This document shows positions 50,801 to 64,000 of a stretch of 64,000 nucleotides of DNA, one piece after another (the stretch's first letter is position 1; every line of letters starts with the position of its first letter). A program made the translations under genes and the position numbers. The notes under the pieces are model-generated. The model saw only the letters and a program-made list of their open reading frames with translations. It was not told where the DNA came from and made no database searches. Location: the NCBI RefSeq assembly GCF_036588685.1, contig NC_086380.1:32754474-32818473 (forward strand), given 5' to 3'. Source of the stretch: Mytilus trossulus. Its lineage: Eukaryota > Mollusca > Bivalvia > Mytilida > Mytilidae.

Positions 50801-53558
50801 TTTCTATTAATACAGAGACTATGAATTAAATTCACATCCTAGTTAGCTATTAGTTACCTATTTGTTTTTGTTGTTTTTCTTTTAGGAAAAATCTAGAAGT
50901 AACAGTAAAGAGCTCGAAAATTTTATGGGTAATTGTAATTTATGATATAATCCATCAATAAAGAAATGTTTTGTATCAAAGGACTATTGTTATTGAAATA
51001 AAGTTTGTTTAGTTTGAGGCACTGATCTCACAACAAGGGCATGTAGGCCTTTATAACCTGTTTGAGCAGATGATGGTTCGTTTAATGTCGACTAACGTAG
51101 CTGCTTAGAAATATCAACTTTAATAAAATTCCGGCAATCTCTGTTTAATACAGAAACAGAAAGACAGGCTTGGGGCACATCAAGATATCGAAAATAATGT
51201 TAAATAGACACGCAAAGAATAGTTGCGTTTGTTTCAGTGTTTGTTTCTGAATTTGTTTTCTGTAGTTACGTACTGATGTACCGTTTAGATTATATGTTTT
51301 CTGTAGTTACGTACTGGTGTACCGTTTAGATTAGATTGCATCAATACTTGTACCTTCATCAGTAATGAACTACAAAGTAGTTGTCGTTTGTTTATGTGTT
51401 ACATATTTGTTTTTCGCTCATTTTTTTTACATAAATAAGGCCGTTAGTTTTCTCGTTTGAATTGTTTTACATTGTCTTATCGAGGCCCTTTATAGCTGAC
51501 TATGCGGTATGGGCTTGCTCATTGTTGAAGGCCATACGGTGACCTATAATTTGTAATGTTTGTGTCATTTTGGTCTTTTTGTGGATAGTTGTCTCATTGG
51601 CAATCATACCACATCTTCTTTTTTATACAAAAGTTATACATTGAACTCATTGTACATATTAAAGCAAAAACGACTCACAAATAATTATCCAAAAGACAAT
51701 ACACAACAAAAAAGAACAAAACGGGAAGGTGTTTGGAGATTGTAGACAAGCATGTTTAAAACAATCATTACAGTTTTTAATTAAGAATGCCTATGAAATA
51801 TATATAAAAAACGAAAATCATGAGAAAAACTATAATAGTTTAAGAAGCGTTAATACATCCTGTTTTGAATCTATAATAGTTCTGTTCGATTCCTTAAAGT
51901 TGTAAAGAACATAATACAGAGTTGTTTGTGAACGTGTTAAGATCTAACACATTGTTGTGCCCCACCTACGATAGAAGAGGGGCATTATTTTTCTGGTCTG
52001 TGCGTCCGTTCGTCTGTTCGTCCGTCCGTCTGTTCGTCTGTTCGTCTGTTCGTCTGTTCGTTCGTTCGTCTGTCCGGCTTCAGGTTAGAGTTTTTGATCG
52101 AGTTAGTTTTTGATGAAGTTGATGTTCTAATTTAAATGCAAAATTAGAGTTCTAATTTCACGGTCCACTGAACATAGAAAATGAAAGTGCGAGTGGGGCA
52201 TCCGTGTACTGGGGACACATTCTTGTTGTATCTCATGTACTTTTTATATGTGATGGGGTCGATATCTGATTAAAGCTGCTAACATATGTTTCTGAATTTT
52301 ATGTCCATGTCAGTGAAATAAAAGTTTACAGATAATATTTTGTTTTGTTTCAGGTAGACAATTTTGGTGTTAATTCAAACTACGGTAAGAGCAAATATTA
52401 TAGAATTACCAAAAAATCATCGTACAAATTTACAATCAAAACTCAAATCATAGTTCAAATGTAAACATATAATTTATGATTGATTGATGAGTTTTGTTTA
52501 CCGTCCAGTAGTAACTGTTTTGTGCATATTCTAGAGAAAGAGGTCCGGCGACTGGAAAGTCGAATAGGAAATTTGTAAACAAAGGCAGCTAGATAGGGAC
52601 AGAAATAATCCTTGAAACACGCCATTTACGGACCAAAATTTATTAATCACATGTATTAAAATAACAATATGCACACAAGGCTGCAAACTTAAACTATACG
52701 TAATAATTTAAAGAAACGAATCGAGCAATTACCCTAATAATATTGTAATTTAATTGGGTATACAACAAATTAATATAGTACATCATATTACAAAAATAAA
52801 TATACATTTCAGATATCAATCTAATTAAAGCCATTGTTATGGTTTCTAAAGTTCGTGATATAGCTAGTAAATGGAAACAAATAGCAGCAATGTTGAGCAT
52901 AGCGGTAGAAGAAATTGACAAATCAAATGACAAAACATTATGTCAGGAAGAAAAGTGTTTTCTTGTGTTCCGTAGATGGTTAGAAAAAGAGGAAGTGACG
53001 TTCTCGATGCTAACCTTATTATTAACATCAATCGGACACAGAGTAACAGCAGGTATGGTAAAACATAGACTTGAATATATTCTTCGAAAATAACCTAGAC
53101 CTGAAAGAATCTGCAAATAAGAAGTTGTTGATATACATAACCCCTTTAATTGTCATGAAAAAAAATGAAGATCGTTTTTGAAAAATATAGCTATGTTCGA
53201 GGAAACAATTTTATTACATATAACCGCATCTTTATATGGGCATCTCAACCAATGTACTGGACAAGTTAAAAAAAATGTGACTTTTTCAAATTTTGTATAC
53301 ATGTTTGTAATTTTTATAAATGTGGTTCATAAAATAAAAATTGTGATCTGAAAAAATGATGAATTCAGAAGTTCAGGAGATTGAATTTATTTTTTTCTTT
53401 CAATTTCAGAACATATTCGTCGAAAATGGATCGTCAATTCTCCAAAAGAAATTACAAAGACAAAAAGTAAATTCTTCACGAAAGTAGAATTGGACAACAA
53501 AAAGGAAAAGAATAGTTCGGCAAATTCTACGCTAACCATTAGCAGCATAGATAAATGA
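14824..53558 (+). CDS. Polycystin-1-like channel protein with C-terminal Death domain (33 visible exons, 5' exon missing)
   Basis: I read 33 exons totalling about 6,047 coding nt (about 2,015 residues). Domains in order: signal peptide (1-20), EGF (29-64), helical GAIN-like region (65-520), degenerate GPS (about 520-550), TM1 (about 563-585), PLAT (600-709), TM2-TM5 (about 740-930), TM6, polycystin extracellular domain (about 1010-1260), TM7-TM11 channel core (about 1260-1500), coiled coil (1511-1578), beta-rich region (1579-1886), Death domain (1887-1966) and a polar tail. The diagnostic core includes LWVSLFKRP, FTRVQRL, YIDLG and WIDYRTRALFLDV. Polycystin-1 family proteins are surface receptor-channels of cilia and sensory cells. 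Splice phases agree at all junctions except after 19703; the 50116/50189 junction makes a TGA. No PKD repeats or REJ domain are seen. The start exon is unidentified. The Death-domain fusion rests on phase-consistent exons and has not been checked against transcripts. Confidence 0.88.
15172..15228 (+). repeat. 28-bp direct repeat, two copies
   Basis: GTTTACATGATGCATTTATA plus GTCA occurs twice in a row in the intron between visible exons 1 and 2. Confidence 0.75.
15262..15580 (+). repeat. Minisatellite of about 47 bp, six to seven units
   Basis: Unit contains CTATCGCGACCTTGTGATTT, then an A-rich part and AGCAACAACACCAA. Units vary by point changes and alternate between AAGGAAAAGC and ACATCAAAGC forms. 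It lies in the first visible intron. Confidence 0.8.
15788..15811 (+). CDS. Polycystin-like gene, visible exon 2: short linker
   Basis: A 24-nt microexon between ATTTCAG and GTAAGA. It encodes a Thr/Ser-rich linker (ESTVEVTT) and is phase 1 at both ends, matching its neighbours. Its small size lowers certainty. Confidence 0.55.
15812..18162. other. Intron between visible exons 2 and 3, no recognised feature
   Basis: AT-rich with a few short direct repeats (GTTCGGTGAA-like near 16680-16735). No exon or known repeat could be supported. Confidence 0.4.
18163..18267 (+). CDS. Polycystin-like gene, visible exon 3: EGF-like domain
   Basis: A phase 1-1 exon with six cysteines in EGF spacing (C-x5-C-x5-C-x5-C-x-C-x8-C), including the terminal GFSGSTC. 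A single extracellular EGF module follows the signal peptide. The acceptor is TTTTTTTTGTAG and the donor is GTTAGT. Confidence 0.8.
18430..18560 (+). repeat. Fragment of the repeat that fills the 42.6-46.9 kb intron
   Basis: Contains CATCGTCGGTCGTTAACTTA, AATCATCATCGGGGTATCTA and GTTTAAAAATATGTTCG, as in the larger intronic copies. Confidence 0.5.
18988..19130 (+). CDS. Polycystin-like gene, visible exon 4: helical GAIN-like region
   Basis: Acceptor TTTACAG, donor GTAAGA. Encodes an Ala/Gln-rich amphipathic helix (ATADLSKAAEFAQQAQNMM), as in the alpha-helical part of GAIN domains before a GPS. It enters in phase 1 and leaves in phase 0. Confidence 0.75.
19537..19703 (+). CDS. Polycystin-like gene, visible exon 5: GAIN-like region, donor ambiguous
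   Basis: Only the phase-0 frame is open (DTMINISSETMRL at the start). The strong donor CAG|GTAATT at 19703 leaves phase 2, which does not fit the next exon (phase 0) and would create TGA. A weaker donor GAT|GTACAT at 19677 would keep phase 0 and drop the last nine residues. Confidence 0.65.
19783..19882 (+). CDS. Polycystin-like gene, visible exon 6: GAIN-like region
   Basis: Acceptor CATTTAG, donor GTAGGT. Only the frame beginning with TTG is open (LNTNTIATSILTIIEND). It leaves in phase 1. The entry phase conflicts with the strongest donor of the previous exon. Confidence 0.65.
20424..20494 (+). CDS. Polycystin-like gene, visible exon 7: GAIN-like region
   Basis: Acceptor ATTTCAG, donor GTAAAA. 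Encodes ITEMTTDILKGTRQAQSAM, a helix in the same style as the neighbours. It enters in phase 1 and leaves in phase 0. The following 7.5-kb intron holds the foldback transposon. Confidence 0.7.
20676..20813 (-). repeat. Dispersed repeat family B, left part, split by the foldback element
   Basis: CCGCCGCAGTTTTGCGCCTG to GTATGACGTCCATTATCACT is family B in reverse orientation. The last six bases, GGTATA, are the target site of the foldback element. Confidence 0.6.
20852..21326 (+). repeat. Left arm tandem array of the foldback element
   Basis: About ten 21-bp units (with an ATGGTG or ATGATG end) are followed by about thirteen 18-bp units. All units are multiples of three, so every frame stays open and gives a spurious repetitive reading frame. 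Confidence 0.92.
23700..23838 (-). repeat. Dispersed repeat family B (reverse copy)
   Basis: AGGGGCCATCTGAAGTCCGCC to CATTTCCATTCTCAATTTTT. Diverged, inside the foldback element. Confidence 0.55.
24980..25625 (-). repeat. Dispersed repeat family A (two overlapping reverse copies)
   Basis: GCTCATTGTTGAAAGCCGTA and GCTCATTGTCGAAGGCCGTA appear in succession, with GTACCTGTCCCAAGTCAGGA between them, so two diverged copies sit in tandem. Confidence 0.55.
26457..26610 (+). repeat. AACC-type short repeat patch
   Basis: Imperfect repeats around GAACCA, AACCCAGATG and ACCCGGAT, with variable spacing. Confidence 0.55.
26734..27238 (-). repeat. Right arm tandem array of the foldback element
   Basis: Reverse-complement counterpart of the left array: nine or ten 18-bp units on the inside and about sixteen 21-bp units on the outside. 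It is longer than the left arm by a few 21-bp units. Confidence 0.92.
27275..27316 (-). repeat. Right-hand remnant of family B beside the foldback element
   Basis: GGTATA target duplication followed by sequence ending TTCCTTTCTCAATTTTATTG, similar to the family B terminus. Confidence 0.4.
28023..28265 (+). CDS. Polycystin-like gene, visible exon 8: GAIN-like region
   Basis: 81 codons, phase 0 at both ends, between TTATCATAG and GTAAGT. A helix (ETAVTSAETNLINMVNLML) is followed by a beta-type segment with DVPVEFAARDAGFALPF. This resembles the helix-to-beta transition of GAIN domains of polycystin-1-like proteins. Confidence 0.8.
28780..28950 (+). repeat. CGGGATTT-type simple repeat
   Basis: Repeats of CGGGATTT and a longer unit (TTGTGTTTTTAATCCCGGGA) in the intron between visible exons 8 and 9. 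Confidence 0.75.
29064..29556 (+). CDS. Polycystin-like gene, visible exon 9: GAIN-like beta region
   Basis: A 493-nt exon that starts right after CACAG and ends at GTATTT in phase 1. It encodes a charged beta-rich region with YKESPYLHVDNSEVVGSSVI near the start and a Lys/Asp-rich loop. I see no catalytic motif. It is the largest extracellular exon. Confidence 0.8.
29956..30055 (+). repeat. Dispersed repeat family C, partial
   Basis: ACTTATCATAGATGGATGCT with AGTACGAAATTGAAGAGCAT; the middle of the unit is deleted. Confidence 0.5.
30341..30412 (+). CDS. Polycystin-like gene, visible exon 10: linker with furin-type site
   Basis: A phase 1-1 exon of 72 nt between CACAATAG and GTGAGT. It encodes an acidic, Gly/Ser-rich linker ending in GRRKRATG; RRKR is coded at 30382-30393. 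This matches the R-x-K/R-R consensus of furin-like convertases, in an extracellular position about 70 residues before TM1. Confidence 0.75.
   Translation: MTDKTPQTAEVGPDDANVQLGYH
31098..31238 (-). repeat. Dispersed repeat family B (reverse copy)
   Basis: TTTTAGGGGCCAGCTGAAGGA to CCATTTCATTTCTCAATTTT in the intron before visible exon 11. Confidence 0.7.
31272..31357 (+). CDS. Polycystin-like gene, visible exon 11: pre-GPS segment
   Basis: Acceptor TTTTTAAAG, donor GTAAAT, phase 1 to 0. Encodes LNVRTLEEGSGNWTSNDLL. The Trp matches the conserved Trp just before the GPS in this family, but the usual cysteines around it are absent. Confidence 0.75.
31783..31850 (+). repeat. Dispersed repeat family C, degenerate
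   Basis: AACTCGTCATAGGTATCAGA with following TTTGCCAGACTAATG. Weak copy. Confidence 0.4.
32044..32277 (+). CDS. Polycystin-like gene, visible exon 12: degenerate GPS and TM1
   Basis: 78 codons, phase 0-0. SHFFGTFSADMFFIGP aligns with the C-x-C-x-H-L-T-x-F-G block of GPS motifs but lacks both cysteines and the HL(S/T) cleavage tripeptide. TM1 follows (AFAAIVCIIIIFGFLTIPLY) with YRADK on the cytoplasmic side. Confidence 0.85.
33122..33292 (+). CDS. Polycystin-like gene, visible exon 13: PLAT domain, first half
   Basis: 57 codons, phase 0-0, between ATTTCTAG and GTTAGA. The pattern (Y-FLSVET, then VYVNIIGKDASSGTRRL) matches the start of the PLAT/LH2 beta-sandwich that follows TM1 in all polycystin-1 proteins and binds lipids and Ca2+ on the cytoplasmic side. 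Confidence 0.88.
33874..34028 (+). CDS. Polycystin-like gene, visible exon 14: PLAT domain, second half
   Basis: Begins in phase 0 after TTATCAG and ends in phase 2 at GTATGT. LGDLKTVQVWHDN is the hallmark PLAT signature (LG-L--V-IWHDN), followed by W-LQKITVIKA. Confidence 0.9.
34425..34570 (+). repeat. Dispersed repeat family D (forward copy)
   Basis: AAAGACAGTATTCCGCTGTTC then CAATCCGGGGGTACAAACC, matching 12168-12245. Confidence 0.5.
35042..35648 (+). CDS. Polycystin-like gene, visible exon 15: end of PLAT, TM2-TM5
   Basis: A 607-nt exon, phase 2 to 0. It carries FLCGKWLSLD (PLAT end), then LWVSLFKRP and SRFTRVQRL, the polycystin-1 family signature before TM2. Hydrophobic segments: LLALLFLAMISSAMWY, YVGLMSGLIALVPSMLLVLI, WWFIFLAYILVFLCVGASG and the start of the next span. 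Confidence 0.92.
35820..35915 (+). repeat. Dispersed repeat family E
   Basis: AACTCGAACCCCATCAAAAA then GATCTCAGGTGCTACGGGAG. Confidence 0.45.
36438..36555 (+). CDS. Polycystin-like gene, visible exon 16: end of TM5 and cytoplasmic loop
   Basis: Phase 0 to 1, between TATTCAG and GTAGGT. AILLAILVACLFKK closes the hydrophobic hairpin begun in exon 15, followed by a polar cytoplasmic loop. Confidence 0.85.
36832..37088 (+). CDS. Polycystin-like gene, visible exon 17: channel S1 (TM6)
   Basis: Phase 1 to 0. A charged helix (EEAELVVARTQAQLDKRMW) leads into FQSWLGMMMYVVLVALICSH, the first span of the polycystin channel module, and then YRQNEHLLQTI at the start of the extracellular domain. The donor is ACA|GTGAGT. 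Confidence 0.9.
37250..37553 (+). repeat. Dispersed repeat family B (long forward copy)
   Basis: The most complete copy: TTGAGAATGGAAATGGGGAA, CCTTCAGCTGGCCCCTAAAC and CTTGGGACAGGCGCAAAAAA are all present. Confidence 0.75.
37667..37847 (+). CDS. Polycystin-like gene, visible exon 18: polycystin extracellular domain
   Basis: Phase 0 to 1. Contains DWIKTTFNRAVYPKWW and RLRQIRVQG, matching the start of the polycystin (TOP) domain, including its conserved RLRQ-RV motif. Confidence 0.92.
38495..38590 (+). CDS. Polycystin-like gene, visible exon 19: polycystin extracellular domain, Cys loop
   Basis: Phase 1-1. Encodes NCSGPDVTRNAVDTCIPTFS, the disulphide-bearing loop (C then C-P-FS) of the polycystin domain. 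Confidence 0.85.
38891..38985 (+). repeat. Dispersed repeat family C, degenerate
   Basis: GCGCCATACGTGCGTGTCG then GAGTCATCAGTGAAGCTCGA. Confidence 0.5.
39070..39669 (+). CDS. Polycystin-like gene, visible exon 20: polycystin domain core, S2 and S3
   Basis: A 600-nt phase 1-1 exon. DGYYIDLG, SSWIDYRTRALFLDVVTYNA and RLFSHIKIVFELPTTG are the strongest polycystin signatures in the window. Two membrane spans follow: YLVLLLQFIFIIVMLVRFVL and the span starting LMELTFGIVAIVCCIL. Confidence 0.95.
40496..41038 (+). CDS. Polycystin-like gene, visible exon 21: S4, S5, pore and S6
   Basis: A 543-nt phase 1-1 exon. S4 is around LFIITLDLLKPLEFNYHFF, S5 is TAIFAFIFIIALELIAFAAL, the pore loop is SINTLVTVLLAMMTYESEEF and S6 is VKIYFGIYTMSVTITLVNVF. 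The PKD2 filter LGD is replaced by LAMM, so filter chemistry should differ from PKD2. Confidence 0.93.
41400..41443 (+). CDS. Polycystin-like gene, visible exon 22: cytoplasmic tail, coiled-coil start
   Basis: A 44-nt exon, phase 1 to 0, with good splice sites (TTTAATTTAG, GTAAGT). Encodes VKRNRNELEKLQEC, the start of a charged helix that continues into the next exon. Confidence 0.7.
41553..41700 (+). repeat. Dispersed repeat family C, degenerate
   Basis: CCCCAGACGCGTCTTTCGTA then ACAGCGAGGACCCACAATCC. Confidence 0.5.
42028..42085 (+). repeat. Dispersed repeat family E fragment
   Basis: AACTGAGCTAACCCGCCAAA then ATCTCAGGTTCGTTAGAAGG. Confidence 0.4.
42433..42593 (+). CDS. Polycystin-like gene, visible exon 23: cytoplasmic coiled coil
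   Basis: Phase 0 to 2. A Leu/Met/Lys-rich heptad pattern (LEKLKHMTNLMTKNDLERHK) predicts a coiled coil after S6, as polycystin tails often have for subunit assembly. The next exon lies 4.3 kb downstream across a repeat-filled intron, so this is the longest step in the chain linking channel and Death domain. Confidence 0.75.
42780..46800 (+). repeat. Three degenerate tandem copies of a bivalve repeat filling one intron
   Basis: Units begin near 42780, 44780 and 46190, each with a GTGAGC-then-CGTCGTC start, then CTTCTCCTCTGAAACTACT-like sequence, GGGTTGCTGCC-AATTGGTAA and TGAATATTA-ATAGATAGA. Copies 1 and 2 also share about 850 bp (43790-44640 and 45200-46080) containing GACGATTACATATTCTAGCT. 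A 12-G run sits at 43061-43072. No coding region is seen. Confidence 0.75.
46891..47077 (+). CDS. Polycystin-like gene, visible exon 24: beta-rich intracellular region
   Basis: Phase 2 to 0 after a strong acceptor (CTCCTTTGCAG). Encodes alternating hydrophobic strands (ETLVILSVP, VVEIDIECYLVPC) and four cysteines. I do not recognise the family with certainty; it may start a ZU5-like beta-sandwich. Confidence 0.65.
47559..47666 (+). CDS. Polycystin-like gene, visible exon 25: beta-rich intracellular region
   Basis: 36 codons, phase 0-0. Encodes SVNLEVIYNKPNMTY and VWETQYSFE. The hydrophobic-x-hydrophobic-x-x-x-x-P strand resembles the second strand pair of ZU5-type domains, but the match is weak. 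Confidence 0.65.
48408..48620 (+). CDS. Polycystin-like gene, visible exon 26: beta-rich region, possible ZU5-like end
   Basis: 71 codons, phase 0-0. Contains ASLQHIPFHFCTME, FEWYQVQQEG and SSVSFTKDTFKNSCSVSI. The W then V-F-T--F pattern is what I expect near the end of ZU5-like domains in Death-domain proteins. That is a visual comparison only. Confidence 0.7.
49400..49514 (+). CDS. Polycystin-like gene, visible exon 27: possible UPA-like segment
   Basis: Phase 0 to 1. Encodes TATILNVILEFPPEKPMRVH and LPHLFEEGNN. Strand-rich and soluble. The position between a possible ZU5 and a Death domain suggests UPA, but no decisive motif is seen. Confidence 0.65.
49993..50116 (+). CDS. Polycystin-like gene, visible exon 28: donor ambiguous
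   Basis: Phase 1 entry; encodes GEYIISAKEGSEQEHIRHNS and GFDFLYDTRKH. The strong donor TTG|GTATGT at 50116 leaves TG, which becomes TGA when joined to the next exon. A weaker donor TTT|GTATGA at 50095 gives TTA instead and keeps the frame open. Confidence 0.65.
50189..50290 (+). CDS. Polycystin-like gene, visible exon 29
   Basis: Acceptor TTGTTGCAG, donor GTAAAT, phase 2-2. The only open frame reads CKLGEFTNIHYSTKETIQGN and needs a two-base carry-over. It belongs to the same beta-rich region. Confidence 0.65.
50468..50620 (+). repeat. Dispersed repeat family C
   Basis: AAACTCTTAGATACCAGGAT, CAAGACGCGCGTTTCGTCTA and GAGTTGAAGAGCATTGAGGA; a good copy in the intron between visible exons 29 and 30. 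Confidence 0.65.
50886..50928 (+). CDS. Polycystin-like gene, visible exon 30
   Basis: A 43-nt exon, phase 2 to 0, encoding KNLEVTVKSSKILW. It looks like a closing beta-strand pair. Acceptor TTCTTTTAG, donor GTAATT. Confidence 0.6.
51378..51628 (-). repeat. Dispersed repeat family A (long reverse copy)
   Basis: GTCGTTTGTTTATGTGTTAC through GCTCATTGTTGAAGGCCATA to GGCAATCATACCACATCTTC. Confidence 0.7.
52003..52078 (+). repeat. (CGTCTGTT)n simple repeat
   Basis: About nine imperfect 8-bp units of CGTCTGTT/CGTCCGTC, followed by CGGCTTCAGGTTAGAGTTTT. Confidence 0.85.
52354..52384 (+). CDS. Polycystin-like gene, visible exon 31
   Basis: A 31-nt exon between TTTGTTTCAG and GTAAGA, phase 0 to 1, encoding VDNFGVNSNY. 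It is short, so it is supported mainly by fitting splice sites and phase. Confidence 0.55.
52813..53052 (+). CDS. Polycystin-like gene, visible exon 32: Death domain
   Basis: A single phase 1-1 exon that holds a complete Death domain of about 80 residues. Helix pattern: VRDIASKWKQIAAMLSIAV, EEIDKSN, KCFLVFRRWLEKEEVTF and MLTLLLTSIGHR. It matches the family consensus (W--LA--L-----I--I, then L--W, then L---L--IG). Death domains assemble with partner Death domains in apoptotic and innate immune complexes. Confidence 0.88.
53410..53558 (+). CDS. Polycystin-like gene, last exon: polar C-terminal tail and stop
   Basis: Phase 1 entry after TTTCAATTTCAG. A basic, Lys/Ser-rich tail (RRKWIVNSPKEITKTKSKFF) runs to TGA at 53556-53558. 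An AATAAA lies at 54024-54029, 466 nt past the stop. Confidence 0.8.
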
Positions 53559-54999
53559 AAATCCAAGAAATATACAGTTTCATCAAGTTATAAATGGCAG
53601 CAATAACATTGAATGAGTGCTATTGAATTAAACAAAATGTATAATGTTTATGTCAACAAAATGACGACACTTGTTGAAAGGTTGATAATGTATATATGTT
53701 TGTTTATATTTTATAAAAAAAAAATTGAGAAAAAAATTAAACAAATATGTATGACTTTTTTATATTATCTACTTAGTGTTCTAAAGCAACAATGTTTGTA
53801 ACGTTCATTTTGATTGGATAACATCACTAATATTCATGGCATCAATTGACAATGGAGTTCGGTTTTTGTTTTATTTTACTGGTTTGTTAGTAATTTAACA
53901 TCTTTTAATTGGGAAAGTGACTGCGTATTTGTATTTATAGGTTGACTGAATATTGAAAGAACAGTAAAATAAGATGTTTTACTACATGAACAATTTTTAT
54001 TGGCGAATCAATTTGGACAGCAAAATAAATTATCTAGGTTAACATTTTTAGGTTTGATCACACGTGTAATTTAATTCCAAGACTTTGCGTGTTGCTGTTG
54101 ATGAGTGTTGTATGAACATGCGTGACCTCAGAATGTGTATCGCAGTCGCATTTCAATGAAGTTATGTTTGACCTTATACGAACTAACGATTACTTTTATA
54201 CGTTCTGTTTGTTCTCAAACATTTCTTTAGAGCAACAAGAACTAAACCAATTGTTTGATAATAGACAATCATAAACAGCAGTATTTTCAGCGAGGACAAT
54301 CATCGATTTTAAAGTTGAAAGTGTACACGTGTAACAAAATCAACCATGTCAAATTCAGCATGCAAGTTTAGTAAATGTCAAGTTCAGTTCAAAATTTTGA
54401 ACCGTAGGCCAACTCGTACACTTCTGAATCTAATTGGATAATGCTTTGTTATTTGTTTTCCTGTTGAAATTAGGTGTTATGTTAAAATAGATAATGATTC
54501 ACCTTGAGCGATGTATTATTGTTGACCATTCGAGATTCATTTTTGAGAACCCGTCTTTAGGTGAAAGTGTGATTTAAATATTACTACGCTAGCCTCAGGG
54601 GACTTTAGATCGAAAATAAATGCAAAAAATGTGAGTTTTTGTGTTTTGTAAAGCTCGCATTACACCTGTTTCGTAGCCTCGTACAAATACAGCTGACATT
54701 TAAAATAAAGACACTTAACAGATATTGTCTATATAAACTTTCCATTCGAGGATCTATTTTGTGACGACACTTTATAGTAAAGTGACACAGTTTTAGTCGT
54801 AATAGAAGATCCTATGGGAAATTGCGTATGTTAACATGAATGTAACCTATAACTCCATGAAATTGACAAAATATCAACATAGGTAAGTTTTTAAAACTAA
54901 CACATCACGTGTGCTGTGTTCTCATCTTTTCTGATTTGGGATCATCTTTAGAAAAACTTGGTATTTGCTAGCTATCAAAAATTCATAGATCCTTCTTCA
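53559..54999. other. Convergent 3' interval between the two genes
   Basis: No coding region is seen. AATAAA on the plus strand at 54024-54029 could serve the polycystin-like gene. TTTATT at 53996-54001 (AATAAA on the minus strand) could serve the protease gene. If both are used, the two 3' UTRs meet or overlap. Confidence 0.3.
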
Positions 55000-63763
<8,764 letters not shown>

Positions 63764-64000
63764 CTGCATTAAAAATTACTTTTATGTTACATATTCTACA
63801 AAACTTGTTTCACTAGTTTTAAATTAGTGTTCGTTTAATGCATATGTATGTGATAAATATCATTCAATAAGCAAATTAACAGGCTATTTAATAAATCAAG
63901 ATTTTGTCTACACAAGAAAACTAATTTCGGAATAATAAAGTAAAAAGTAATGTGAATCACTGTCTATAAGCATTTCGAAAATTTATGCTTGTTAGATATT

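Overview
The window is eukaryotic: split genes with GT-AG introns, very AT-rich non-coding DNA and many dispersed repeats. Several repeats (units around CGCCAGACGCGCGTTTCG, GCCAATGAGACAACTATCC and GGGGCCAGCTGAAGGAC) are ones I recognise from marine mussels. The domain types also fit a bivalve mollusc, most likely Mytilus or a close relative; this is inferred from repeats and gene content, not from a search.

Layout. 1-14.8 kb: no gene I can support. It holds a promoter-like cluster (about 1.0-1.25 kb), an inverted-repeat element (44-865), an element bounded by AGGTCTTTCCAC (4332-5240), a 1.36-kb palindromic TTAA element (8973-10330) and a patchwork of degenerate local duplications (about 6.8-14.2 kb). 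14.8-53.6 kb, plus strand: one large gene of which 33 exons can be read. It encodes a polycystin-1-like 11-transmembrane protein: signal peptide, one EGF domain, a GAIN/GPS-like region, TM1, PLAT, the polycystin extracellular domain and channel core, then a coiled coil, a beta-rich stretch that may be ZU5/UPA-like, and a C-terminal Death domain. The start codon exon is not identified. The intron 20495-28022 contains a 6.46-kb foldback transposon with arms made of 21- and 18-bp tandem repeats and a 6-bp target duplication. The intron 42594-46890 is three degenerate copies of one repeat. 53.6-55.0 kb: the short 3'-to-3' interval. 55.0-63.8 kb, minus strand: a convergent gene for a modular secreted or membrane serine protease, read as LDLa - SRCR - trypsin-like domain - MAM - MAM. 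Its 5' end lies beyond the right edge.

How the genes work. The polycystin gene should make a surface receptor-channel whose cytoplasmic tail could recruit Death-fold adaptors, linking mechanical or chemical sensing to death or immune signalling. That architecture is the most interesting thing in the window. Splice phases agree at every junction except one, and one further junction creates an in-frame TGA. Both can be rescued by weaker alternative donors, so the gene is either alternatively spliced there or carries small lesions or assembly errors. The protease has an intact catalytic triad and trypsin-type specificity residue, but Tyr rather than Arg/Lys before its mature N-terminus. I see no evidence that the two genes act together.
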